64,000 nucleotides of DNA from Rhynchosporium graminicola (taxonomy: Eukaryota; Ascomycota; Leotiomycetes; Helotiales; Ploettnerulaceae): the NCBI GenBank assembly GCA_900074885.1, contig FJUW01000036.1:248001-312000 (forward strand). The letters are read 5' to 3'. Positions 12,251 through 21,708 of this stretch are shown in pieces (position 1 is the stretch's first letter; each line of letters begins with the position of its first letter). The notes under the pieces were generated by a model. It searched no databases. It had not been told where the DNA came from and worked only from the letters and a program-made list of their open reading frames with translations. Position numbers and translations under genes: made by a program.

Positions 12251-12990
12251 GAATTCTGAGTGGTAGATATATCTCTTTCTTGGATTTGAAATATCAGTTC
12301 AATGTATTTTTTATTTTCCAGTAGCCTGTGTTTTTGACACGGAGTTCAAGAGATTGCGATGTCTATCCCGAACGCCGCAAGAAGAGTAATATCACGCAAG
12401 CGTGGCAAGTGAAGCCCACGGCAATGTAAATAAATAGAACAAACAAAAGATAGTAACATCGTATATTTGTCAATTGTCAAACTAGCATTCAAGTCGACAT
12501 GTTCTGAAAAAAGAAATTTCCTCGGTTTACGAGGAGAATAGAGTACGACAACAAGCTGGGTAGATCCGTGGCATCAATAACAACGGCTGTTTCATATGGC
12601 AGAATGGGCTCTTTCTATCCCGAAAGATCAGAATCAGTAGTATTTATGTTATGTCGGACCTCACACGCGAAGGAACTCTCTTCAGAATTGCACGTGACAC
12701 GAAGTCAATGTCGCCAAAGGAACTTGCGACATTGCACTACCTAGCGAACTGGGATGAAAGGCGAGATTTTTGGAGTGTTTCAATTTTGATTAGATTATCA
12801 TTGACTAAGTTAAGTATCTATATATCCATTTCCTTTCCCTATGCAAATCCTGCACATCTAACCGCACTATCGCTACCCAATTTTGCGGCATTGAAAAACA
12901 GCAAGACCACTTGTGTTTGGCCGACTCAATATAACGCCTTCTAAACCCAGATGCTATGATGCTCAAAAAATGAAGGTGAAGAATCGAAGA
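12251..12990. other. Intergenic, nothing recognised
   Basis: About 740 bp between the RidA relic and the wall-protein gene's 3' end. A 97-codon frame at 12651-12944 on the plus strand has no recognisable motif and is followed by a frame that is the antisense of the wall protein repeats. Probably 3' untranslated sequence in part. Confidence 0.4.
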
Positions 12991-15078
12991 TTAAGTCATG
13001 TATGTCGTATAAATTGGCTCAGGAACAGATGGGTATGGAGTAGGTGTAGGTGTAGTGGCTGGGTTGGTCATCGTCTTGAAAGTTGTTGGGATCTCGGCGG
13101 GATAGGTCTCGACGGGATAGGTCTCGACGGGATAGGTCTCGACGGGATAGGTCTCCACCGGATAGGTTTCGACTGGATAAGTGGTGTAAGTGGATGTCGT
13201 AACAGGTAGGGTTTCGGCAGGATAAGTCTCAACGGGATAGGTAGTGTAAGTTGATGTCGTGACAGGGTGGGTTTCGACGGGATAAGTCTCGACGGGATAG
13301 GTCTCGGCCGGATAGGTAGTGTAAGTTGATGACGTAACAGGTTGGGTTTCAGCGGGATAAGTCTCAACGGGATAGGTAGTGTAAGTTGATGTCGTGACAG
13401 GGTGGGTTTCGACAGGGTAAGTCTCAACGGGGTAGGTAGTGTAAGTTGACGTCGTGACAGGGTGGGTTTCGACGGGATAAGTCTCAACCGGATAAGTAGG
13501 GTAGGTTTCGACGGGCATGGTAGAGGTGGATGGGACGTAGCTCGAGCTCGATACATTGCTCGTAGGAGTGTGGCTAGGCACATAGGTCGATGGGGCATAG
13601 GTAGTATAGGTGACATTTGAGCTAGTCGAGGGAGTGTGGCTAGGCACATGGGTCGATAGGACATAGGTAGATGGGACATAGGTAGTATATGTGACATTTG
13701 AGCTAGTCGAAGGAGTGTAAGTTGGCTGGACCTTGGTGGTGGAAAGAGTCTTTGTTGTGGGGCACGGGATGGCTGAGGTGATAGTGCTGTAAACAGTCGT
13801 GGTCGAAGTTCCGGTCCAGTAACTCGTCGATCCTGATGTGACGTATGTGGAGGTCACCGGGCAGTCACTGACTGTTGTTTGGGTGATTACAGTCATTGTG
13901 GTCTCGTAAGTGGACGGAACATATGTGCCTGGCGGTGGTGCTGTGGGATAATGAGTAGGACCCACGGTGGTGTTCGACCAAGGATATGAAGTTGGGAAAG
14001 GGGGGTGATTTGGGTAAGTAGCAGGTGGTCCCGGGGGATGTGTCTCAACAGGAGGCCCTGGAGGGTAGGTAGCAGGCGGGCTGGGAGGATGTGTCTCTAC
14101 AGGCGGTCCTGGAGGGTAGGTAGCGGGTGGGCTAGCCGGATATGTCTCAACAGGAGGCCCTGGAGGGTAGGTAGCAGGTGGGCTAGGAGGTAATGTCTCG
14201 ACAGGCGGTCCGGGAGGGTAGGTAGCGGGTGGGCTAGCCGGATATGTCTCAACAGGAGGCCCTGGAGGGTAGGTAGCAGGTGGGCTAGGAGGTAATGTCT
14301 CGACAGGCGGTCCGGGAGGGTAGGTAGCGGGTGGGCTAGCCGGATATGTCTCAACAGGAGGCCCTGGAGGGTAGGTAGCAGGTGGGCTAGGAGGTAATGT
14401 CTCGACAGGCGGTCCGGGAGGGTAGGTAGCAGGCGGACTGACAGGATATGTCTCAACTGGAGGCCCAGGTGGGTAGGTAGCAGGTGGTCCTTGAGGCTGG
14501 GTCTCTGTTGGAGGTCCGCCTGGTACAGTTGGAGCACAGTCATGAACGGTGACAGTCGAAACCATGACGCTAGGTACGGCGGTTGAGGTGGGAGGCGCAA
14601 CACCACAACCGTTGGCAGTCAAAGTAATTTCAACACACTTCTTCTGCCCTTCAACGGGCTTGGTGTAAACATTCCATTCCGAGTCTGATGCCGGGCAAGC
14701 ATAAAACTTGGTGTTGGAGGAGTATGAGAAAGATCCGCTGCTAGCAATAGAGAAGCCTGGAATTGGCGGCTTGTTCTCGTCGCATTGGAATTGCTCGACA
14801 CCGTCTGTTTACAGTCAGGCATGGACTTGGGTGACATTCAGGGAGTGCTTACCAGTCAAGAGACATCCGAAGTTTGAATGGTCAGTGATCTTGCCATCGT
14901 TGATAGAGAAGCTGACTGGTGCCAGCCCTCCACCGATTCTGATCTGACCATCAGGAAGTTGACCCAGAGTACCGGATTGTCCTCCTGATGCTGTGAGTCC
15001 AAACCAGCATGATGATCTTGCGATCAACGGGGAAGCAGAAGCACCCGCAATCAAAGAAAGCTTAAAGACCAAGTGCAT
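12991..15078 (-). CDS. Secreted PIR-like cell wall protein with long Pro/Thr/Tyr repeats
   Basis: A 679-residue secreted protein. Exons 15078-14853 and 14804-12991, with a 48 bp intron (GTAAGC...AAACAG). The start ATG at 15078 gives a signal peptide (MHLVFKLSLIAGASAS); an upstream in-frame ATG at 15135 would place 19 extra residues before it and is less likely. The N-terminal domain matches the fungal PIR1-like C-terminal module: LGQLPDGQIRIGG, GKITDHSNFGCLL, EQFQCDENKPPIPGFSI, TKFYACPASD and KKCVEITLTANGC, with spaced cysteines. The rest is extended wall-spanning sequence: nine 17-residue units (PPATYPPGPPVETYPAS type), a Ser/Thr/Tyr linker, then YPVET/HPVTTSTYTT repeats. No hydrophobic GPI tail is seen, so attachment would be through the PIR-type ester or simple entrapment. 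Many Ser/Thr suggest heavy O-mannosylation. Confidence 0.82.
13088..13519 (-). repeat. YPVET / HPVTTSTYTT coding repeat
   Basis: Imperfect repeats of a 15-base unit (YPVET) and a longer unit adding HPVTTSTYTT, inside the C-terminal half of the PIR-like protein. The last part is an almost pure run of YPVET units. Such arrays expand and contract readily by slippage or unequal exchange. Confidence 0.85.
14029..14487 (-). repeat. Nine 51-bp coding tandem repeats with a 102-bp higher-order pattern
   Basis: Nine units of 17 residues (51 bp) encode PPATYPPGPPVET plus a variable YPAS, YPVS, LPPS or HPPS ending. The central units alternate YPAS and LPPS almost without change, so the DNA repeats with a 102 bp period. 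This points to recent duplication of a two-unit block. Confidence 0.9.
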
Positions 15079-18000
15079 AGCGAATGTGGTGTTCGAAAAC
15101 GAGAGTGATTGGGATGGAGGTAAAAAGAAGGACAAATTGTGGAAGGGGATATCGACTCAAATACCAGAACGAACGATGCAACAAATTGTTGACGGCAGAG
15201 ACCGAGTGACGCAGCCTTGCATTTGTTTACTGCCTCGTATCGCAAGTAGAAGTTCAAAACCCGTGCTCACTGGGATTATTTTGCTGTCAGGATACGAGAA
15301 ATGTGGGTTCCTAGTCACTTCCCCAGCCTCATTATTGGACCAGCGTCCGTAACATGTTGGCTGAGCAAAATACATGCATGATAATATGTGAAAGTAACGG
15401 CTCTCACACTAGATACCGTTAGACTGGAAGGTGATATTCCTGTCAAGATACGAAGTAGTTCGGGTGGTCGGCTTGCGTGCATGATATATTGCTGTGGAGT
15501 ATGATAGTCGCACATTTCCACTCTTCAGTCATATTCAGACAACACGAACAATCCTGATTGGCGAATTCCCCATTCTGAAGATTGTAAGAATACCCAACGC
15601 AGATAATTGTCTGATCGCAGATACTCGTAAATTTGATCGGACCGAAGTAGCTTGGGATTGGCATTCTCTTCCGAGGTGCATTCCACGTTTGTTGGTTTCG
15701 CGATGAAAGAACAATGGACTTAATATTTCGTTACCGGAGCTAGTGATAATGTTTTGGTCTTTCCTGCCCCCCAATCAAAGTTGGCAACATCGATAGATCG
15801 TGTTCTGAACATTTGGTAATCCATGAACGGTTCCGCGGCCTTCTCCACGCCGACATGATATCTGATATTTGTGAAGGGTGGGCCACGCCATCACAAGTGG
15901 GCGCACATATCGATCTGACAACGGTGACAAGGCAGGGTGACAAGGTAGGCCAAGCTCTCGTGAGCCGCACTGATCCGCAGGAATCCGGGAAGGTTGTGGG
16001 GGGTGGTGATCTGTAATGCAGCTTAGATGCAGGTTTATAGTAATACGAGTTTTCCTGCCGGAACCCTGCCATGCGAGCGTATCAAACGCCTGATCGTCTA
16101 CAACCTCTTTCCTGTTTCGTTTGCTAGCAGAATCTTCTGCGACTAATGAAGAGGTTGGTACGTACTGTGTGGGTTGATGCAGGATTCTATAAAAAGACAC
16201 GGGGATGAGCAGATGGCAAAGATGGGATGAGATTTCGATATCAGCAAGGTTCGATAGAACGCTAAGTGTAAGCGAGTCAAGTGACGTGACTTAGTGTCAA
16301 CTTCGTAAATAGAGAGAGCCATTCCACCGAAATGAGAGTTCACGTTTGCCAATTCAGGTATTTTTATCTTCTACATTGAGGAGAAACGCTAGTAAAGATG
16401 TTTGTTGATCAAGTCAAGGAAGGTTGTGTTATGGTCACGTGTAATTCGTACTGAGCCAACTTCCTTAACCCCACCTCTCTTGGATCTCGTCGAGCGCAGA
16501 CGATCTCACATTGGCGCAAGCTCTATTTGATACTCGACTCCCAATAAACCAAAGGGTTCTACGACGTATGCTTGATTCGTGAACAGATGCGATAAACTTT
16601 ATATCAATCGAACGATGTACGGAAATTACTACTTACTTCTTTTCGTGTCGTCAAGTTTGCTACTATTGTGTTCGAACCCGTAGGACTCGTATGGTAACTT
16701 TCTTTCTTTCGACCGTTATGTAGAAAAATCTCGCATTAACTGCTAAAGATTTAGTATTTAAGAGAAGGGAGGGGAATTGGTGTCGCAAATCCATCTTGAT
16801 TGTAAATCTCCAATTTCGTATACAAAAGACCTCCAGAGGTGAATTATACTTTCCTACTTTATACTTTATCGATTTTTCGCCCTACTTATCTAGCTTTGCC
16901 TAGGTCCCCGTGCTTTAAGAAGCATCTGATAAGACCGACTTTATTATAGACTATTGACTTACGAGGGTCTTAGACTGGCTACACGTTAGACTAGGTTCCT
17001 CTTATGCGCTTTGCACACATATTTAGCTAATCGAATACCTTTGACCTTAGGTTAATTAGGGCTTTCAAAGACCGACAAAACATTTGCTAAGTTGCGAGAT
17101 CAGGATTTTGCAGAATTCGTAGTCGGTTAGCCCTCTGTTGCGCTCAGTCGCTTACAGTCGGTGAAAGCCAATGTCCTGCGAAAGCGAGTGCCCGGTAAAT
17201 TATGCCTGCAAAACATAGATTTCGACGTCAACAAAATCACTATCATATAATTTGAACTTTATGTGATCATAGAATAAGCTGTATATAATATCAATATCAA
17301 TTTTCTAGGTAGATTTACAGACTGTTGCGGATTTGTTTACTACTTTTGAATTCCTCGGGTTCAAAGAGTGATTTTTGGTCAGGGAAATTTACCGGGACAC
17401 TCGCCTACACATTACATTTTGAGCGATACCTAGGTAGCCTCCCGGTTTGCGAAATTATCCGCACGCCAAAACCGGGATCTGTAGGTGCGCAATAATATTT
17501 CGACATTTACAAATCGAAGTCAGATATTCTTGATATCAGGCGATAAAGACGCTTCTGAAGAGTAGGATCATTTAAAGCTCTGAGTTTTCGCTCTTCTGCT
17601 CATCTCAAAAAATCGTCTGCACGAATAGGTCTGTGTCGATTCTTTGCATTCTCGCTTGTTTGGTATGCGGATAATTTCGTAAACCGGTGAGTGCGCTGCA
17701 AGGAAGGGAACCGACTATTAGATCGAGAAACATCTTTTACCAAACACCGCCTTAACGGATAGTACAAGCTGCTACAGCGAGCCGAAGATGCTTACATCCA
17801 GGGTCAATTCTAACTAAAAATACCCTGCAAACCTACTGTAGAAGGATTCAGACCGGGAAGAAAGCGAGTACGGCGGTTAAGTATTATCCCTGGTCAAGTT
17901 TGAGGGTTCCGCGGGTTTCGAGACTTTACGTGATCTGCGAATAGACAGATAATCAACTTAAGTCAGTGCGTTCTGACAGTATTTCTCTCTCTAGTTGAGA

Positions 18001-18229
18001 GCCTTGAGATCCTAGTTGGCCAGGGACAATACTTCATCGCTGAACCTTCGTATGTCTCCAGTTATACGACAGAGCGCAATGTGCGTCTTGTTTTATCAGC
18101 TACATTGTATTCAACAATTCTCTATTTTCACTGAGCCATGTATCCACCATGCGTCCAACATCTAACGTCAGGCAACTTCCGTGTGCGAAGTTGCTTCTAT
18201 CGCCCATAAGCCATACCACACTTTTCCGC
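15079..18229. other. Gene-poor, AT-rich stretch
   Basis: About 3.1 kb with no convincing gene. 15.1-16.4 kb has many short overlapping frames on both strands and no motif. 16.7-18.2 kb is rich in TpA with many stops in all frames, as in old mutated repeats, and contains the inverted repeat at 17184-17404. The sequence around 17560-17720 is pyrimidine-rich. It looks like decayed transposon or repeat sequence, but no transposase, reverse transcriptase or terminal repeat pair could be named. Confidence 0.45.
17184..17404. repeat. Inverted repeat pair, 18-19 bp arms
   Basis: GCGAGTGCCCGGTAAATT at 17184-17201 and its reverse complement with one added base (AATTTACCGGGACACTCGC) at 17386-17404 enclose about 184 bp of AT-rich sequence. 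The arms could be ends of a short non-autonomous element, although clear target-site duplications are not visible. Confidence 0.55.
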
Positions 18230-19690
18230 AAACTCCTCTAGGTCTTTCAAACCGACGGATAAGTGTCCAGTCGTTGTCCTCCTTCAGTGCATTGTCACGC
18301 ATGGCACCAGGAATCGAGGAAGTAGTGTCTCGATATAACCAGGCGCAGTAGCATTCAATTTGGCAGTTTCCGCAAGTAAGTTTCTCCCTCTTCGTCTATT
18401 ATAAATGGCATCTTTCACCAACGGCAGACGCGACTTCCGCGTGCTGAGTGGTGATCATTAAAGAACCATTCATGGAAGGTGGCCAGAATGTGTCCGAAGA
18501 ATCTTTGGATTCGACGTTGACAAACACAAGCAGCAAAATGTGATCTATAACAGTCAACGGCTATCGCCGCAGCGGTAAACCAATCTTACCGGTACCTGAG
18601 AGCCATATTCGAAGGGCGTCGATGCTCTTTGTTTCGTCCACGTTTTCTCCGACAACAAGCCCGAGGTGCTCAGCAGCTAATACATATTCCTGGGATAGAA
18701 CAGCTCCTTCCTCGGCATGCAGTTAGACGATGACATCGAAAGTATTCATACTCCGATAGGCATATTCCGTGGCAGTCTGCGTCTTCTCCAGCCCTCCCAT
18801 GCCATGTATGGCGAAGCTACGCAGCCTATTATTATGTCTAGGGATCTGTCGACGAGCAAGATGCGCCTTCACGTCATTCAGAACCATCACGCGCCCCGAG
18901 TAGTACACGTTTCGGTGTGTGTGGATGATTCTGAAAGAAAGTTTCCTTTTGGAGCCATCCGAGGCAAGTGTTGTGCGATGACTTGAACATTCTTCCTGAC
19001 TTCGTAATTCGCTCCCATATCGACAGTTTCTTCCTTCTTCATCACTGATCCTCGAAGTTTTCTCGATGCGACATCTGGCAATTTCGAAGTCTTCCTGTAG
19101 CGATCTAACGAAAATTTCGGTAGAATCACTAGGGTAATTTTATTAGCAAGACTCCTCCTGGGGAAACAAGAATGGACACTCACGCCATGGAGATTTCGTA
19201 AGGAACTTAAAGTTGCGAGCGAAAACTTTACATAGTCAATAAAGACACTTGAGAGAGCTTCGGCAAAGCGAGGCACTTCGCTGTAGATGCGATTATATGC
19301 TTCGAAGCGCGGCGTAAGGTGCATAATTTCCGTGATCATATTGATGATGTTCTCCAAGATGCTCGAGAAGTGGAGGAAAATCTAGTTACAATCATCTCAG
19401 CATTGTCCTCTTAGCTTAGCTCAGAGGTTCCATCTTACCCGACGATCAAGTTGAAGCCCCCATATCAAAGCGGCAATCTCGGGATGAGACAAGACAAATA
19501 TAACTATCACATACGTAAATGAATCGAGATGTTTTAGTTTCTCTCTAAGACCAGTAATCATTCTAACTGTGCGATGCTGTCTCCGAAAAGCGTCCATTGT
19601 CTTGTCAAGAGATTGAGCAAACGTTTCCCGATCCTTGATTTTTGCCAGGAATGTTCGATCGCTATTGAGTCGCCCGAACAGGCTTCTTCA
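18230..19690 (-). pseudogene. NLR-like STAND protein (DUF7708-like plus NB-ARC), inactivated
   Basis: Minus-strand fragments in order match a fungal NOD-like receptor. A N-terminal region resembles the DUF7708 helical domain (AQSLDKTMDAFRRQH, FVLSHPEIAALIWG, then ENIINMITEI, RFEAYNRIYSEVPRFAEAL). It is followed by a linker and the NB-ARC entry FAIHGMGGLEKTQTATEYAY near 18770-18830. Defects are clear: the P-loop reads GGLEKT rather than GGLGKT; the conserved Trp in FDVIVWLHA is TAA at 18725-18723; the Walker B stretch reads LLVFVNVES, with Val in place of Asp; and two stops follow the HAEVASA segment near 18410. The Trp-to-TAA and Gly-to-Glu changes are G-to-A on this strand. C-terminal repeats are not recognisable. 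Family members act as nucleotide-gated sensors in non-self recognition; this copy should be dead. Confidence 0.75.
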
Positions 19691-19984
19691 GTTATCATGA
19701 TACGAGGAATATGCAGGCTACCAGCTCGGCCAGAGCAACGCTATCGTATCGACCAAACACCTGCGCTGCTGGAGACCTGAACTTCTAACCTCACCTGGAG
19801 ACGGTTCATTGTGCCTTATTCACTTCCTTGAATCATTAACAAATATTCCATCGAGTTTTCTCGCTTCACCGACCACGAACGGGCCAACCTCGCACCTCGC
19901 AGCTAACGAAGTAGGCTTATATTTTCAGACATTTCGCAAAAGACGATCAACGCTGATCGAAATTGTGCGGTGCTCAGTCATTCA

Positions 19985-20892
19985 ATGCCGGGCTCAACCT
20001 TGGCTACAAAGACTGTCCTGATTGTAGGTAGGCAACGAATCTTTCTGCGCGGTTAGCAATGACTGAGGTGGAGCAGGAGCAAACAGAGGCATGGGCCTTG
20101 CTTTTGCACAGCAATACGCCCAACGAGGCTGGGTTGTACACGGAACATTTCGCAAAGAGTCTCGTGGAGAGGCGGCTGAAGTGGGTCGAGACTCCCATTA
20201 TTTCTTGCGACAGGGTGGTTAACTGGTGAAGCTATTGAAATTAGATTGTCCAACGTATGAGCTCGATTTTGTTGATGAAGACAGCATCAATGCTGCGTCG
20301 AAAGCTTTTGGCTCGCAGCCTCTCGATCTCTTGATCAACTGTGCAGGTTAGTTAGAACGGTGAAGGATTAGCTGGCTTCTTCACTGATATCTGTACAGCT
20401 GGAGGAAACGGACCGGACAAGATGGAGGATACGACTGCTGAAGAATTGACTCGCAACCTACGAGTTACAACCGTGGTGAGTGCAGATGGTCGTAACGACG
20501 TCTGCGCAGCATGATTTGACCTTCCCTTGGGGCCGTTCCTTACCACGAAAGCCTTTCTTCCACAACTAAGGCTCAGTAAGAACGCAGTCATCACCAACAT
20601 TTCGAGCAACGCAGGTTCAATCAGCGACAATGACAGTGACGGCAACTTGTCCTACAGAGTCGCCAAAGCCGCTCTCAACATGGTGTCTGTTAGTACCGCC
20701 CGTGAGCTGGCCCCTGAGGGAATTGCTTGTATCGCACTTCACCCGGGCTGGGTGAAGACAAAGATGTCGGGTTTCACAGGACACATGGGCCCCGATGAAG
20801 CCGTGACACGCATGCTGAAGGTGCTGGATGGAATCGGCATGTCCAAGACTGGTCGCTTCTTCCACCGAGATGGACAAGAGCTGGCGTGGTAG
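19985..20892 (+). CDS. Short-chain dehydrogenase/reductase, splice acceptor defect
   Basis: A 236-residue classical SDR (NAD(P)-dependent oxidoreductase) if exons 19985-20027, 20068-20180, 20232-20346, 20399-20475 and 20530-20892 are joined. The cofactor motif reads VGGAGANRGMGLAFAQQYA, with LDLLINCA as the central NNAG-like strand; the catalytic part has NISSNAGS and YRVAK (Tyr/Lys), then LHPGWVKTKMSG. The first three introns are GT-AG (40, 51 and 52 bp). The fourth begins GTGAGT at 20476, but the position where homology resumes (GPFLTTKAFLPQ at 20530) is preceded by TTG, not AG; the nearest AG (20517-20518) shifts the frame. So the gene may be a recent pseudogene, or uses an unusual junction. 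Resembles C-factor-like SDRs; substrate unknown. It is divergent from the NLR relic. Confidence 0.65.
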
Positions 20893-21708
20893 GTACGAGG
20901 CTTTCGATGAACTTGAGATGTAACGTTTATGATGATGCTGAGACCTGAATCTGAAATTTCTCAACTTTTCTGAAACTGTGACGCATCCATTGGCACTACA
21001 GTAGTTCCCATGTTGTACCACTCACTTATGCTTGCCTGTTCGATACAATATGGTACGGCCACTCGCAAACAGGACAGGGCACTATCACATTATGCAAGTC
21101 CAGGCATCCTGTAAATGTAACTGTAACAGTGATTCGATTCGACTCGGGTCGATTCACTTTAATCTGATTGCATTCCGTTGGTACTTTCGTGCAATAGCCT
21201 GGCGATGCCTCATCTTTGATCTTGCCCTTGATCTTGTGGGGGGACGCCCAAGGTAGATGGATCAATCAGCATCTAAGACTAGTTACTTATAATCTACCTG
21301 CCGTACCGAGCCACTCAGCTGCACCTACCTACCTACCGAGTGGCAGGTGGTCAGAACAACCTCCTCTAGTCCCATTCTCTCTTCCCTTCCATTTCCTGGA
21401 CTCAAGTCACTCAACTCTCAAGCAAACTCTGTACCCGCAAAGTCCAGTCAGTTTATATTGCATATGTTGCACGAGTATAGGTAGTGTGTCGCAACTGCCA
21501 GCATATACTCTTGCTACCAACCCTATCGGCCGGGATATTCCAGCCATATATACCTACCTACCTACCTACCTACCTACCTACCTACCTACCTACCTACCTA
21601 CCTACCTATCTACCTATCTACTTACCTACCTTGACTACCTATAGGTACTTGCCTACGCACACTTCACTTTACCTTGTTGCCGTAGTCGTTGGTAGTCTTC
21701 TCTTCTTG
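20893..21708. other. Intergenic and amidase 5' leader
   Basis: SDR 3' flank followed by the amidase promoter and pyrimidine-rich leader. Contains the TACC microsatellite described separately. Otherwise no feature recognised. Confidence 0.5.
21546..21634. repeat. (TACC)n microsatellite in the amidase leader
   Basis: About 15 tandem CTAC/TACC units, with a few TATC variants at the 3' end. It lies 75-160 bp upstream of the predicted amidase start, so it is probably in the promoter or 5' untranslated region. It is not a telomere repeat. Confidence 0.9.

Noticed and set aside
13068..13697. Long alternative minus-strand frame (209 codons), and another at 14097-14606
   Set aside because: Out-of-frame shadows of the tandem repeats in the PIR-like gene; repetitive DNA keeps other frames open.
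14029..14487. CRISPR-like regular repeat array
   Set aside because: The 51 bp periodicity is coding and encodes a proline-rich repeat; no spacers, and the organism is a eukaryote.
16660..16700. GTTCGAACCC resembling a tRNA B box
   Set aside because: No matching A box, anticodon stem or acceptor stem could be folded around it.
21546..21634. Telomere-like repeat
   Set aside because: The unit is TACC, not the fungal TTAGGG/CCCTAA; an ordinary microsatellite.
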